64,000 nt of DNA from contig BJHL01000008.1 of assembly GCA_014192545.1 (NCBI GenBank), forward strand, positions 62,001-126,000. Reading direction: 5' to 3'. Source of the stretch: Phycisphaerae bacterium. GTDB lineage: Bacteria; Planctomycetota; Phycisphaerae; Phycisphaerales; UBA1924. The first letter of the stretch is position 1, and each line of letters opens with the position of its first letter. The notes below the pieces were generated by a model. It saw only the letters and a list, made by a program, of their open reading frames with translations, had not been told where the DNA came from and searched no databases. Of the stretch, positions 1 to 10,528 are shown in pieces. A program made the position numbers and the translations under genes.

Positions 1-1
1 T

Positions 2-37
2 GCGATCAGCCCGGCGCGTAGAGCCGCTACTGATCGC
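2..37. other. Imperfect hairpin at the window edge
   Basis: The outer arms GCGATCAG and CTGATCGC pair perfectly, and a short inner CGGC/GCCG pairing is possible. It lies directly downstream of the minus-strand epimerase gene, so it may be part of its terminator. Any T-tract on the minus strand would fall outside the window, so this cannot be settled here. Confidence 0.35.
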
Positions 38-52
38 CCCCTCTTTGCATGA

Positions 53-1036
53 TCAATGCTTCATCAAAACAGCTACGTCTTCAATCGTCTTTTCCAGCGG
101 GATTGTTGGGGAAAACCCAATAACTCGCTGGATTCGCGTCAAGTCGGGCTTGCGCTGGCGGAGGTCCTCAAACCCCGACGCGAACGCATCAGCATAGGGA
201 ATCGCGCGGACACGCGACGAGCTTTGCGTCACGCGAATCACCAGATTGGCCAATTCACGGATACTTATTGCTCGATCTGAACCCACATTGAACACACCCC
301 CAAAGGCTTCCGAACACGCCAGTAACTTTGGCAACGCCGCCGACACGTCGCGCACGTCACAAAAGCACCGCGTCTGGCTGCCATCGCCGTACACCGGCAG
401 GTCTTCGCCCTTCAGTGCAGCCGCAATAAATCGCGGCAGCACCATGCCGTAATCGCCCACTTGCCGGGGGCCGACCGTGTTAAAAAACCGCGTAATGACA
501 ACTGGCAGGCCGTGTGTTTTGAACGCCGAGAGGCCGATGGACTCGTCCAAGGCCTTGCTCATCGCGTACGTCCAGCGAAAAACAGTGGTGGGGCCGTAGA
601 CCACGTCATCATCTTCGCGAAAGGGCGTCTTGTCGCTCTTGCCGTAGACCTCGCTGCTGCTGGCAATGAGCGTGCGCGTAGGTTTGTTCTCAAAACTCGC
701 CGTGCACGCAAACCGTACCAATTCGCCCGTCTCGTGAATGTTGTTCTCGATGCATTTGGTGGGATTATCAACCACCAACTTCACGCCCACGCTCGCGGCC
801 AAGTGATAAATCTCGTCGAATTTCTCTTTTGCGAGTTCGCCCGTGAGTGCCGTTGAAACCGTGTTGTACACGAATCGCACACGGGCATGCTGCGGCAGGT
901 TTTCTCGCCGGCCCGTTGAGAGATCATCGACGATGACAACATCATCGCCGCGAGCGATGAGTAACTGGGCCAAGTGCGAGCCGATAAAGCCAGCGCCGCC
1001 GGTCACAAGAACACGTCGAACACGCTTGACGGTCAA
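53..1036 (-). CDS. NAD-dependent sugar-nucleotide epimerase/dehydratase
   Basis: A 327-residue extended short-chain dehydrogenase of the NDP-sugar epimerase/decarboxylase type, expected to modify a nucleotide sugar in the cytoplasm. The NAD-binding glycine motif GGAGFIGS is at residues 13-20, the conserved serines are in SSSEVYG near 126-132, and the catalytic YxxxK is Tyr157-Lys161. The start is a TTG at 1036 chosen because a strong AAGGAG Shine-Dalgarno lies seven bases upstream; no ATG is available. It follows a Wzc-like gene on the same strand, which fits a role in supplying sugar precursors for surface polysaccharide. The substrate (UDP-glucose, UDP-glucuronate or another) cannot be told from sequence alone. 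Confidence 0.88.
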   Translation of the reverse strand: MTVKRVRRVLVTGGAGFIGSHLAQLLIARGDDVVIVDDLSTGRRENLPQHARVRFVYNTVSTALTGELAKEKFDEIYHLAASVGVKLVVDNPTKCIENNIHETGELVRFACTASFENKPTRTLIASSSEVYGKSDKTPFREDDDVVYGPTTVFRWTYAMSKALDESIGLSAFKTHGLPVVITRFFNTVGPRQVGDYGMVLPRFIAAALKGEDLPVYGDGSQTRCFCDVRDVSAALPKLLACSEAFGGVFNVGSDRAISIRELANLVIRVTQSSSRVRAIPYADAFASGFEDLRQRKPDLTRIQRVIGFSPTIPLEKTIEDVAVLMKH

Positions 1037-1070
1037 CGGCGGGCTCCTTCAGGAAGACGGTCGCCGATGG

Positions 1071-1328
<258 letters not shown>

Positions 1329-1332
<4 letters not shown>

Positions 1333-3533
1333 GTCCCTTCCTGATACTCCGCCGCCGCCTTGATGTTGCCCTTCATGTAGCCGCCGGCAGCCGAGCGTAC
1401 GCCGTTGACGACGACACCAAGGAACTCGCTGCGTGTGTCCGACAACTCGTTGCGAACGCGAGCAACCATGCCGCGTTTCTCGGCGTTGGCACGAACGACG
1501 AGAACCGTGGCATCGCACTTCTGGGCGAGCCCCATGGCATCTCCAGCGACGACCACGGGTGCAACGTCAATCAGCACGATGTCGTAGCGAGCACGAGCAA
1601 CCGTGAGCAGTTCAGACATGCTCTGAGCGCTCAGGCGTTCAAACACGCGAACTTCCTTGCTGCCTGCGCTCAGCAGATCAAGATTGGGCGTACTGGTGGC
1701 TTGCACCACGGCATCAAGCTCTCGACGACCTGCGAGCAAATCAGCAAGTCCTGGCGACTCTTGCAGCCCCATGATGCGATGCAGGCTGGGGCGTCGGAAG
1801 TTGGCGTCAATGATGAGCACGCGCTTGTCGGCCGTTGCAAAGGCGAGGGCGAGATTGCTCACAACCGTGCTAGTCCCACTGCCGGGCAAACTGCCCATGA
1901 CCAGAATCGCTTTGTGATTCGCGGGAGCGATTCGCTTCATCAGGCTGCCGCGCAGTTGGCGGAAGCTCTCGGCAACGATCCCCTTGTTGCGATCACGGAA
2001 GGCAGTCTCTGCGTTGCCTGAGCCAGCGTGATCCTCGGACGTGTCCGGCACCCATCCAAGCAGCCGGGTGCGTGGGATCATCGCGATATCGCTGGGTCCT
2101 TTGACGCGTTGATCGATCAATTCACGTAGAATAATTCCCGCGAGCGTGAGGCCCGTGAGGATGATCATGCCAGCGGGCAGCATGACTTTGAGCTGCGGGA
2201 ACGATGGCACCGACGGTGGGCGCTCGATGTTACGGAGCACCATGCGGCTTGCGCCTTCGCGGCTCATGAACGCGATCTGTTCGTTGAGGTCGCTTTGCAG
2301 TTTCAATCGCTGCTCTTGAGCATTCTCAATTTGCGTGCTCAAGTCGTTCAACGTGCGGTTTGCCTGCGTGATGTCAATCAGACGAGCCCGGCGGTCTTCA
2401 ATCTGGTTCGTCAAATCATTCAACTGGTTCTGGAGTGAACCAAGCCCGCGTTCGAGCGATTGAATTTGTGAGTCAAGCAGCCGTTGCAGCACCTTGGTGC
2501 GTTCGGCCTCAAGCAGGCCCTTCGCAGCGTCGAGGTTCGCTTGAGCCTCCTTGTAGTTGCGGTGTTCGTGGCCAACCTGCTGTTCTTGCAGCGACTTGAT
2601 TTGCTGCTCACCAATGGCGACCCGACCGCGAAGATCAATCATGAGCGGATCGCGATCGGCGTCCTCGCGCACGTCATCAGGGAAGCGTGAGGCGGCGGCA
2701 TCGCGCTTGAGATTTGCGAGTTGCGAACTTGCACTTTCAAGGTCCTTGCGGACTTCGATCTGCTGCTCGGTCGCACGTGAAACCGCTTGCTTTTCCTGAC
2801 TTTCCCGCTCTTCGACTGAGTCGAGTTTGTTCTCACGGATCAGCGTGTTGCGCGAGTTCTGCAAACGCGTGATATTGCGTTCCAGTTCCTGCAACTGTTC
2901 TTCCAGCGACTTCGTAGCTTCCTGCCGCTTGCGTTGCACGTCCTTTTCAAGTTCACTCTGGTAGCGTTCGCGAACGAGTTTAAGGATCGCAGTCGCTTCG
3001 TTCTTGTCCTTGTATGTCACGCTCATCTGAATCAGATTACTCTGCGCAATCGGACGAGCTTCCACGTAATCTTCAAGTTTGCGAGCGGCATTGACGGTGT
3101 CAAACGAGCCCGAGTCTCCGCTCAAGAACGGCGCGCACCACTTGGGCGCGTTCGTACGAAGAGCGGGATTTTCGGCAACCGCTTGCAGAATCGCGGGGTT
3201 GGTCATGATGCGAGACTGCGTCGCGATGAATCGGCTCATTTCATCAGCCGAAACCATGCCCAGCAAGTCCATCGTTCCCGCGCGAGGGCCTTCTGCCTCA
3301 AAGAGTGCGGTTGGCTTCCAGACCGGATACGTCATCAGCCACACATAATGCGCAGCTACCCCCAGCGCGCTGCCGATCACCGCGGCGATGACCAGCAGCC
3401 ACTTGTACTTCTGAAAAATCTTGACAGGGTCCAGTGTCGCTGGGGTTGCAGCTGGCTGTGCAGCAGCCAGCGGGCGCGGCGCGACCTGCACAGGGGCGAG
3501 AGGAGCGGGGGGATTGGCGGGCACCATACTCAT
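1329..3533 (-). CDS. Wzc-like polysaccharide co-polymerase / tyrosine-kinase-type ATPase
   Basis: A 734-residue inner-membrane protein with the Wzz/Wzc arrangement: TM helix near 45-68, a long coiled-coil periplasmic region around 190-400, a second TM helix near 449-468, then a cytoplasmic MinD/BY-kinase-like domain. Such proteins control polysaccharide chain length and export together with a Wza-type channel, which is encoded nearby at 10529. The P-loop near 547-557 reads PGSGTST, so the usual lysine is threonine; the second Walker-like motif is LIIDANFRRPSLH near 570 and the Walker B-like motif is VLIDVAPV near 650. The C-terminus has only two tyrosines instead of a dense cluster. Kinase activity is therefore doubtful. 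Its last codons lie in the repeat arm downstream. Confidence 0.85.
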
Positions 3534-3768
3534 CGTGACCTCGTGCTAACAGACCAACCGGTAGCCCATGTGCGACCGGGAACCCCTTTGGATGGGGGTG
3601 CTGACAGGGGGCAAACAATACGCGCGCGAAGGACGGACCTGCACGCTCCCGGTCCTATATCGACCGGACTGCACACAACCTTCGCGAACAATCCACAATC
3701 CGCATTTTGCCGGTCGGACCAGCGAGAGAGATGTAGACATGACTGTTCGCACGCCGGGAGGGTGTGGT

Positions 3769-6700
3769 TCACTTCAGTACATCGCGCAACTCCTGCAGTT
3801 CACCTACCAGTTCAGGTGAGAAAACGTTGGGATTGGCGTCCACCGTTGCCTGTAAGTTGTCCGCAAGTGCCTTGGCCGCAGGTGTTTGTGCAGATTCCTT
3901 CAGAGCCTTGACGAGGTGTACGCCTGCCGTGAACTTTGTCGCGGCACTTTCGGAGATGTCGTACGCGCGTTGGAGGTGAGGCACTGCTTCACTGGCTTTG
4001 CCGCTCGCGATGAGCGTTGCACCCAATGTGTCGAGGAAGTCGGGGACATTCCCGTTGAGTTGCACCGCACGCTGAGCGAGGGGCAAGCCTTCGCCGGGCT
4101 TGTTTAGGTGCTTGGTGAAGATGAATGCCGCGTTGTTGGCGAGTTCGGCGTCCTTGTCAAACGTAGCGGCACCCGCACCCCAAACGCGCGCTGCGGCGGG
4201 GTAATCAAGCAACTGGTAGTACGTGTTGCCGAGCGTTTTGTACGCGAGCAGCTGCAGCGCAGGCGTGCGGAAACTGGGAATGGCAGCTTCAAGCGAGCGT
4301 GTGCCTTCGGAACGCTTGGCAGCGTCTTCGATAAGCGACATGCTGCGGAAGAACGTCATCCAGTCCGGAGCGACACCTTGCTGCGCGGTAGCTTGCAGGA
4401 ACGATTGCAAGTCGGCTTTGTTCTTCTCGACCGAATTCATATCGCGATACCACGAAGACATGATCTCCGGGCGATTGACATCGAGTTTGCGGAGCACATC
4501 AACCGCCATGCGGCGGCCTTCAGCGGTGCGGCCTTGCAGGATTCGTACCTTGGCACCAGCCATTTGATAGCCGGGGTTGGACTCTGCGCGTTCGCCTTGT
4601 TCGCTGACGACGCGGTTGGCGGTTTCAAGATTGGGTGCGTCGCCCGCGAGCAAGCTATCGAGATAGGTTTGCACGACAAATTCGGACTTGTTGAGTTCGT
4701 ACGCCTGAGCATGCATCGCACGAGCAAGGTCGAAGCGAGGAGGCGTGCGTGTGGCGTAAAAGCTGCCGATTTGGATGAGGAACTGCCAATCGCGGTCGCG
4801 ACGCTGAATGACGTCGGCGGCGACTTCCTGGGCGACTTGTTCCTGGCCATCGCGCCAGAGTTTGTCCATCACGCCGAACATCAGTTGGGTGTCATTAGGA
4901 TTGATTCGTAAGCAGGTGCGAAGGTCCGCGAGAGACTTGTTCTCGTCGCCAGCTGCGCGGAAGGCGTCCGCGCGCAAGCGAAGGAAATTGACGTTGTCGG
5001 GCGAAAGCTCGATGGCGCGGTTGAGGTCAGCGATGGCGTCGCGAGTTCCATCTTTGCGTTGCATGAGGAATGACGCGCGGCGCATGAAGACCGTTGGGAC
5101 GTTGGGGAAGCGAGTGACGGAGAGGTTGAGGGCTTCTTCCTGAGCCGTGGTGTTGCCTTGCGCCCCACGAAGCTGCGCGAGCAGCAACAGCGAGATCGCG
5201 TCAGGTTCGCGACCTGTTGTGAGTTTGGTGTACTCGGCGTCGGACTCGGCGAGCTTGTTGGTTTGCGTCAGCAGTTCGACCACCCGCTTCTGGAAGAGGC
5301 GATCGGGCGTGTCGGCACCCGCATCAACAACCGCTCGGCTGGGAGCGATGGCTTCTTGCTGCATGCCTGCCGCGATGTACATATCGCTCGCGATGCGGTC
5401 AACTTCCATCAACTTTGTGTCTTGGTTTGGTCGAATTGCATCGATGACCGCAACTGCGCTCTTGATGTCGTTGCGTGACGCGAAGAACTGTGCCTTCGCG
5501 AGCATAATGCTCGTCGTGCGCTGTTCTGCGGGCAACGCATCGTGATACTGATCAAAAACCTTGCCGGCGTTTTCAAGCGGCTCGGCGCGGCTGCGCAGGT
5601 TGGCATCCATCATCACCAATTCAAGCGTGTCATTTTTTCTGCGAAGCGCATCGAGGATCGTGCGGGACTTGGCAAACTCGCCGTCGTCGATATACATCTG
5701 CGAGAGGGCCATGAGGTTGCCACGCTCGTCGGGCAGAGCGGCAGCAACGCGTTCGCGGCGCTTCTTGGCTTCGGCGCGGTCCCCTTGCTGGGCTTCAAGG
5801 CTCATCCAGATGTTGAAGAAGTCCATATCGCCTGACGCAAACTTTTCATTTTCGCGGGCGGTTTGCAAGGCCTGAGCAGTCTGGCCGGTGGTAACCAAGG
5901 CACGTAGCAAATCGGTGATAGTCGAAGGATCGTTGGGGCGCAGACGAAGTGATTCACGGAAGATGCTGACCGCATCACCGGGACGATTGTCAAGCATCAG
6001 CACGCGACCAAGCAAACGATAGATTTCCGGCTGCGCACCGCCGCGATTGACGATGGGCTGGAGTAGTGCAGCGGCCTCACGAGGCTTACCCATCGCCGCG
6101 AGCAACCGGGCGCGGAAGGTATCGCCGTTTACGTTGTCGAAGTTGCCGCGAACGGCCTTGTCAACCAGCGGAGTGGCTGCTGCGATATCGTTGGCTTCGA
6201 TGGCGTCAAGGAAAAGCACTTCAACGACGCGGCGGTCCTCGGGATTCATGGCGACAGCACGGGCAAGTGCTTCTTTGGAGTCTTTGGTGCGGCCAGCCCT
6301 GATCAGTGCGTTGTACTTCTGGAGTTCCTTCTCGACCGGCTCCAGCTTCGACGCATCGATCTGTCCGAGTTGAAATGCAACAGGATCTTCCGCATCAAGC
6401 TGGGACTTGATGAGCGTGAGGTCGGCGTTGCCCGGGTGCTTGCTCAGTGCATCGTTCACCGCAATTTTGGCATTGGCCTGATCGTTCATCCGGAGATAGA
6501 CAGCCACCAACGCGCGGTGCAGGCGGACATCATCGTTGTTCTTCGTGATGGCGTCCTTGATGATCGCGACCAGAGCTTCTTGGTTCTTTGGATCAGGAAT
6601 CTCCTTTGCAAGCTCATCAACGCGCACCAACACGCGCATCACAGGATCGTTGGCCTTGCCCGGGTTAGCCAGATTGCTCGTGATGACGCTCGCACGCTTC

Positions 6701-8340
6701 GCAGTCTCGTTGCTGGGATCAAGTTGCAGCACTTGCTTGTAAAGTGCCGTAGAACGCTCCATGTTCTGCAAGCGAGCTTCGACCTCAGCCAAGAACAGCA
6801 TGGCAGTGACGTTGCCCGATTGAAGCTGAATGACACGCTCGAGGCTGGTACGAGCCTGGCCCAGTTCATTGTTGCGCATGGCAACCTGGGCACTCATGAA
6901 CAACGCGTCAGGGTTGGGTGAGCTCTTGGTCGCCTCGTTAAATGATGCGAGCAGTTTGGCCGCGGTTCGATTGCCTTCGGGTGTGTTGGGAACAAATGCG
7001 AGCTGCGCGTCAACCAGCGTCAACATGCGGTCATCAGCGGCGACTGTGCCCGCGAGGCGTTCACGAAGCGACTTGGCTTTAGCGAAGGCCGCTTCTTTCT
7101 CAGGACCTTCGGCCATGGGCTGCCAAGCGCGCACCTGCCAGAGCGCTTGCAGGCCTAAAGCTGACTTTTTGATGTCGAAGAGCTGCACGCCTTCCATGCT
7201 TACTGATTGAATGGGCAGCTTGTCAATACTTTCAAGTTGCTCAACGGCGTCGGCGTACTCGCTTCGATCACTCAGCATGCTCGCGAGCGAGAAGATGAGC
7301 TTGGCGTTGGTCGGCTCTGCACGCAGACCCATACGAAGCAACTCTTCGGTCTGCTTGTTGCGAGAGGCGGGCGATACGAGATTTTCAACCACGCGGAACT
7401 GGCCCAGAAGCATCTCGCTCAAGGGGTGGGGGCCTTGCTTGGCCTTTTCGAGAGCTCGCGTGAAGACTGCGTTGTTGCGTTCCACAAATGCTGTGGTTTC
7501 CTCCGCAACTTTCGCACTTGCACCTTGCGATTGCACGCGCGAACGGACGCTCATAAGGTCGCGCTGAACTTGGATCAGCAGCATGCGAGGTGCATCAGGC
7601 GTGGTTGCCAGGAACGTGCTCGCAATGCTATCAGCCTTTGCTTCAAACGCGGTGGCTTCTTCGAGTTTGTCGGCTGCGCGAGCCTTGTCTGCACGGCGCA
7701 GCGAAACGTCGATGAGCGTTGCTGCGACTTCATCGTCTTTGGGGTCAAACTTCAAGGCCGCTTCGAGGTCAGCGACAGCAGAGTCGATCTGCTTGGTTTC
7801 AGGGCGCGTGCTTTCAAGATACATCCGTGTGTTCAAGAAGCCGCGGTAACGGCGGAGCTGCTCCCAGCCTTGCGCGGGTGATGCTTCGTGGAAGCCCAGG
7901 ATGCGGGTGGTATCGTCGAGCGTCGAAGCCCAGTTTTCTTGGCGGTACGGACCCAGCAGCAAGCCGCGATACGCAAGATCAAGGTACTCGCGCTGCGCTG
8001 CAACGTTGGTTTGATCGACAACGGCGAGTTGGCGACGCGCCTGGCTCCAGAAGCGGTAACGGTCAACGTACTTCACTTCGGAATCGGGCGTGTCCTTGCC
8101 CATCGCGTCGATCCACTTCTTGAGGTACTCGGGGTTGCCTTGTTCTTTGTTGACAGCTTTGGAGTACTGCGTGATCGCATCGGTCACGCGTCCGTCGGCC
8201 ATGGCTTTGTCGCCAGCCTTGATGAGATCGCCCGCGTTCTTGTAGACGAGCGTGTAGGCGGTGCCAGCCACGCCTGCAAAGACGAGAACCAGACCCACAG
8301 ACAGACCGATCACGAACTTGGTATTGACACGCGATGCCAT
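3769..8340 (-). CDS. Very large membrane-anchored TPR-repeat protein of the exosortase locus
   Basis: A 1523-residue protein with one N-terminal TM helix (about residues 7-30), followed almost entirely by helical tetratricopeptide repeats with recurring motifs such as A..L.P....A. It resembles the large TPR proteins often encoded with exosortase/PEP-CTERM exopolysaccharide loci, where they are thought to scaffold export assemblies in the periplasm. ATG at 8340 was chosen because it follows a GGAGAG motif and puts the TM helix at the N-terminus; an in-frame start 48 bases upstream is less likely. It lies between the Wzc-like gene and epsI on the same strand. The assignment to a specific named TPR family is inference. 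Confidence 0.8.
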   Translation of the reverse strand: MASRVNTKFVIGLSVGLVLVFAGVAGTAYTLVYKNAGDLIKAGDKAMADGRVTDAITQYSKAVNKEQGNPEYLKKWIDAMGKDTPDSEVKYVDRYRFWSQARRQLAVVDQTNVAAQREYLDLAYRGLLLGPYRQENWASTLDDTTRILGFHEASPAQGWEQLRRYRGFLNTRMYLESTRPETKQIDSAVADLEAALKFDPKDDEVAATLIDVSLRRADKARAADKLEEATAFEAKADSIASTFLATTPDAPRMLLIQVQRDLMSVRSRVQSQGASAKVAEETTAFVERNNAVFTRALEKAKQGPHPLSEMLLGQFRVVENLVSPASRNKQTEELLRMGLRAEPTNAKLIFSLASMLSDRSEYADAVEQLESIDKLPIQSVSMEGVQLFDIKKSALGLQALWQVRAWQPMAEGPEKEAAFAKAKSLRERLAGTVAADDRMLTLVDAQLAFVPNTPEGNRTAAKLLASFNEATKSSPNPDALFMSAQVAMRNNELGQARTSLERVIQLQSGNVTAMLFLAEVEARLQNMERSTALYKQVLQLDPSNETAKRASVITSNLANPGKANDPVMRVLVRVDELAKEIPDPKNQEALVAIIKDAITKNNDDVRLHRALVAVYLRMNDQANAKIAVNDALSKHPGNADLTLIKSQLDAEDPVAFQLGQIDASKLEPVEKELQKYNALIRAGRTKDSKEALARAVAMNPEDRRVVEVLFLDAIEANDIAAATPLVDKAVRGNFDNVNGDTFRARLLAAMGKPREAAALLQPIVNRGGAQPEIYRLLGRVLMLDNRPGDAVSIFRESLRLRPNDPSTITDLLRALVTTGQTAQALQTARENEKFASGDMDFFNIWMSLEAQQGDRAEAKKRRERVAAALPDERGNLMALSQMYIDDGEFAKSRTILDALRRKNDTLELVMMDANLRSRAEPLENAGKVFDQYHDALPAEQRTTSIMLAKAQFFASRNDIKSAVAVIDAIRPNQDTKLMEVDRIASDMYIAAGMQQEAIAPSRAVVDAGADTPDRLFQKRVVELLTQTNKLAESDAEYTKLTTGREPDAISLLLLAQLRGAQGNTTAQEEALNLSVTRFPNVPTVFMRRASFLMQRKDGTRDAIADLNRAIELSPDNVNFLRLRADAFRAAGDENKSLADLRTCLRINPNDTQLMFGVMDKLWRDGQEQVAQEVAADVIQRRDRDWQFLIQIGSFYATRTPPRFDLARAMHAQAYELNKSEFVVQTYLDSLLAGDAPNLETANRVVSEQGERAESNPGYQMAGAKVRILQGRTAEGRRMAVDVLRKLDVNRPEIMSSWYRDMNSVEKNKADLQSFLQATAQQGVAPDWMTFFRSMSLIEDAAKRSEGTRSLEAAIPSFRTPALQLLAYKTLGNTYYQLLDYPAAARVWGAGAATFDKDAELANNAAFIFTKHLNKPGEGLPLAQRAVQLNGNVPDFLDTLGATLIASGKASEAVPHLQRAYDISESAATKFTAGVHLVKALKESAQTPAAKALADNLQATVDANPNVFSPELVGELQELRDVLK

Positions 8341-8510
8341 GCGACTCTCCACACCCGCCGGAACACGCGAGCGCGATGGACGCGACACGGTGGCGGGACT
8401 TGAAACAGCAAACGACAGAACCCCGACGAAAGACGACCAAATACGAATGCGACGTTAGCCCGAGAATCCAAATCGTCAACGCGAGGCTACACGCGGAAAG
8501 TGACGACATG

Positions 8511-9353
8511 TCATTCTTTGCGCGTCATGCCCTCCACGTCGCCACGCTCGACGGCTTGCCAGTCGGGCACGCAGTGCATGATGTCGGGCAGCAGTTCATC
8601 CAGCATCGAAGCGGCGTGCTTGGCGAGTTCCTCACCCGAGGACATGCCAAAGCCGGTGAACTGCACCTTGGTGAAGTACGCGTACTTGGTGCGCAGGTCG
8701 AAGGCGAGCAAGCGGACATCTTCGGCCTTGCTCACGGCGCCACCGTTGGCGATGAAGAAGTAGCCAGATTGGAACGTCTGCCCGCGAGGGGTCTTGAATT
8801 CGAAGACGCGGAGCTTGAGGTCTTGCGGATCGCGCGGCAGCACGATGCGCGAGCCAGCGCGGGTGGAGAAGTTGGGCGTGCGCACCGAGACGAGCCGCTG
8901 CGAAGCTTCGGGCGGACTGATGGTCGTCCAATTTGATTGATCGAGGTTGAGCGGGATGTCTCCCAGGAAGCCGCCCATGGACATGCCGCCCCCAACCAGG
9001 CAGCGATCGGGCACGTGAGGCACTGTGTCAACCATGCCGGTGTAATACGCAACGTGGAAGTCGATGCTGACTGGGTTCTCGACGTTCTTTTGCGTGTACA
9101 TGCGAGAGACGTAGTTGACTGTGCCCAGCACAGCCTCGGTCTCAGCGTTTTCGCGGCGGTCCGGGCCCTGACGAATCCAGGTGTCGGTTTCGTCAGGAAT
9201 GGTGTTGAGCAGGTCGCCGCTGCGGGGGTAGATGGCTTCTTTGCGAAGCATCAACTTGAAGTGATCAATCGCGAATGCAAGGCCGCTCGCGGATGCGACG
9301 AGCACAAGCAGTGCGGTGAGAACGGCGGGGGATTTCCAGTTGAAGCCGGTCAT
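8511..9353 (-). CDS. epsI: Exosortase-associated EpsI family protein
   Basis: A 280-residue protein with an N-terminal TM segment (about 9-27) and an EpsI-type periplasmic domain, including the pattern YYTGMVDTVPHVPDRCLVGGG with its conserved Pro-Asp-Arg-Cys. EpsI proteins accompany exosortases either as a fused C-terminal domain or, as here, as a separate gene. It lies 29 bases downstream of the exosortase gene, which implies co-transcription. The precise biochemical role of EpsI is not established; participation in exopolysaccharide or protein sorting is inferred from recurrent linkage. Confidence 0.88.
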   Translation of the reverse strand: MTGFNWKSPAVLTALLVLVASASGLAFAIDHFKLMLRKEAIYPRSGDLLNTIPDETDTWIRQGPDRRENAETEAVLGTVNYVSRMYTQKNVENPVSIDFHVAYYTGMVDTVPHVPDRCLVGGGMSMGGFLGDIPLNLDQSNWTTISPPEASQRLVSVRTPNFSTRAGSRIVLPRDPQDLKLRVFEFKTPRGQTFQSGYFFIANGGAVSKAEDVRLLAFDLRTKYAYFTKVQFTGFGMSSGEELAKHAASMLDELLPDIMHCVPDWQAVERGDVEGMTRKE

Positions 9354-9382
9354 GGGTGTGAGGACTGGTCAGCACTTATTGG

Positions 9383-10381
9383 TCAGGGCTTGATTGGTTT
9401 TGCAGGACGTTTCACTTTGACGCCTACGGGATTTTTCTTCGCCAGTTCGGCTGCTTCTTGCGGATCAACGACAATTCTCTTCAATGCCCACACCGCGCCC
9501 AGGAACAGGAACATGCCCGGCACCAGCAAAAGCGTGCCGATAAGCATGTGGATGTTGCCAGCGGCGAGGTTCACGTCTCCGATGCTGAGTAGGCCCAGCA
9601 CGGCAACGCGGATGATGTTCATGAACAGCGCAACGGGCACGGCAAGCAGCAACACCGCGATGCGTTGCCACCAGTGCTTGACGCCGAAGACGGCAATTGC
9701 GCCAGCGAGCGCGATGAAGGCAATCACCATGCGCATGCCGCTGCAGGCTTCAGCAACGTTGAGCGGAATCGTGCGGCCCTTGTAGAAGATTTCAAGAAGA
9801 TTGCCGCTGGCGTCAACCATGAACCAGTTGCCGGGGAGGCTGATGACTTTGAGAAGCAGCCAGGCGCCTTGTGTGGCGAGAAGCTGAAGTTGGAAGGTAA
9901 CGCGAATCATCACCTGTTCAGAGATCGTGATGCCAAAGAGCAGATAGAGCAGTGGAAGGAAGGCGATGCGGAAGACGTCTTTGCCGAGCACGAGCAGGAT
10001 CACGCCTGAAAGACACAAGATCATCGCGAGGCCTTGGAGCATGTGATTGGGCACGCCCACGATGAAGAAGAAATAACACATGATGCCTAAAGCAAGCGGC
10101 AAAAGCCCGGGCCAGAACGGTTTGGCGATGATGCCGTTGAGTCGGTCGCGCTGCGTGTACACCATTGCGCCAGCGATGATGGGAACGACAAAGGCGTGGC
10201 CCCAGTCGTCAAGCCGATCCCAACTGAACTCGGCTTGTTTGCTGAACCAGCGGAAGTACAGGCCCACAAACGCAACGAAAAGCGTGCCAAGCGTGACCCA
10301 GAGTTGCAGCGGCACAACCCGCGACGTGGCAACGGTCAACTCCGGTGTCGAAGCGGCTGGATTGGTGCTGACTGTACTCAC
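9383..10381 (-). CDS. Exosortase (membrane transpeptidase for PEP-CTERM-like tails)
   Basis: A 332-residue polytopic membrane protein of the exosortase/archaeosortase family. The catalytic triad expected for the family is visible: Cys in VAEACSGMRM near residue 212, Arg in NIIRVAVLG near 256 and His in GNIHMLIG near 277. These enzymes cleave a C-terminal sorting signal of exported proteins and are thought to attach them to a surface glycan or lipid. The start is GTG at 10381 preceded by a GAGAAGG motif. epsI follows directly, and a candidate substrate is encoded at 12340 with another at 21330. The exact subtype is not assigned, although a planctomycete-type exosortase is likely. Confidence 0.9.
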   Translation of the reverse strand: MSTVSTNPAASTPELTVATSRVVPLQLWVTLGTLFVAFVGLYFRWFSKQAEFSWDRLDDWGHAFVVPIIAGAMVYTQRDRLNGIIAKPFWPGLLPLALGIMCYFFFIVGVPNHMLQGLAMILCLSGVILLVLGKDVFRIAFLPLLYLLFGITISEQVMIRVTFQLQLLATQGAWLLLKVISLPGNWFMVDASGNLLEIFYKGRTIPLNVAEACSGMRMVIAFIALAGAIAVFGVKHWWQRIAVLLLAVPVALFMNIIRVAVLGLLSIGDVNLAAGNIHMLIGTLLLVPGMFLFLGAVWALKRIVVDPQEAAELAKKNPVGVKVKRPAKPIKP

Positions 10382-10465
10382 GCACGACCCTTCTCATCCC
10401 GGGGCGTGAGCCGCCGGGACTTGTACATACGTCACCTTATGCCCGAGTGGTTCATGGGCAGGGTA

Positions 10466-10501
10466 CACAAAGCAAACGGGCGGGGTTTGAGGCCCCGCCC
10501 G
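10466..10501 (-). terminator. Rho-independent terminator downstream of the Wza-like gene
   Basis: A perfect nine-base GC stem (CGGGCGGGG / CCCCGCCCG) at 10477-10501 is followed on the minus strand by the T-rich run GTTTGCTTT. It separates the export lipoprotein gene at 10529 from the exosortase-epsI genes. Confidence 0.75.
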
Positions 10502-10528
10502 GGAAGATTACCCAGAGGTATGATCGGC

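Noticed and set aside
2934-3911. Long plus-strand open frame (325 codons)
   Set aside because: Antisense to the Wzc-like and TPR genes; composition looks like a reverse-frame shadow and no motif is present.
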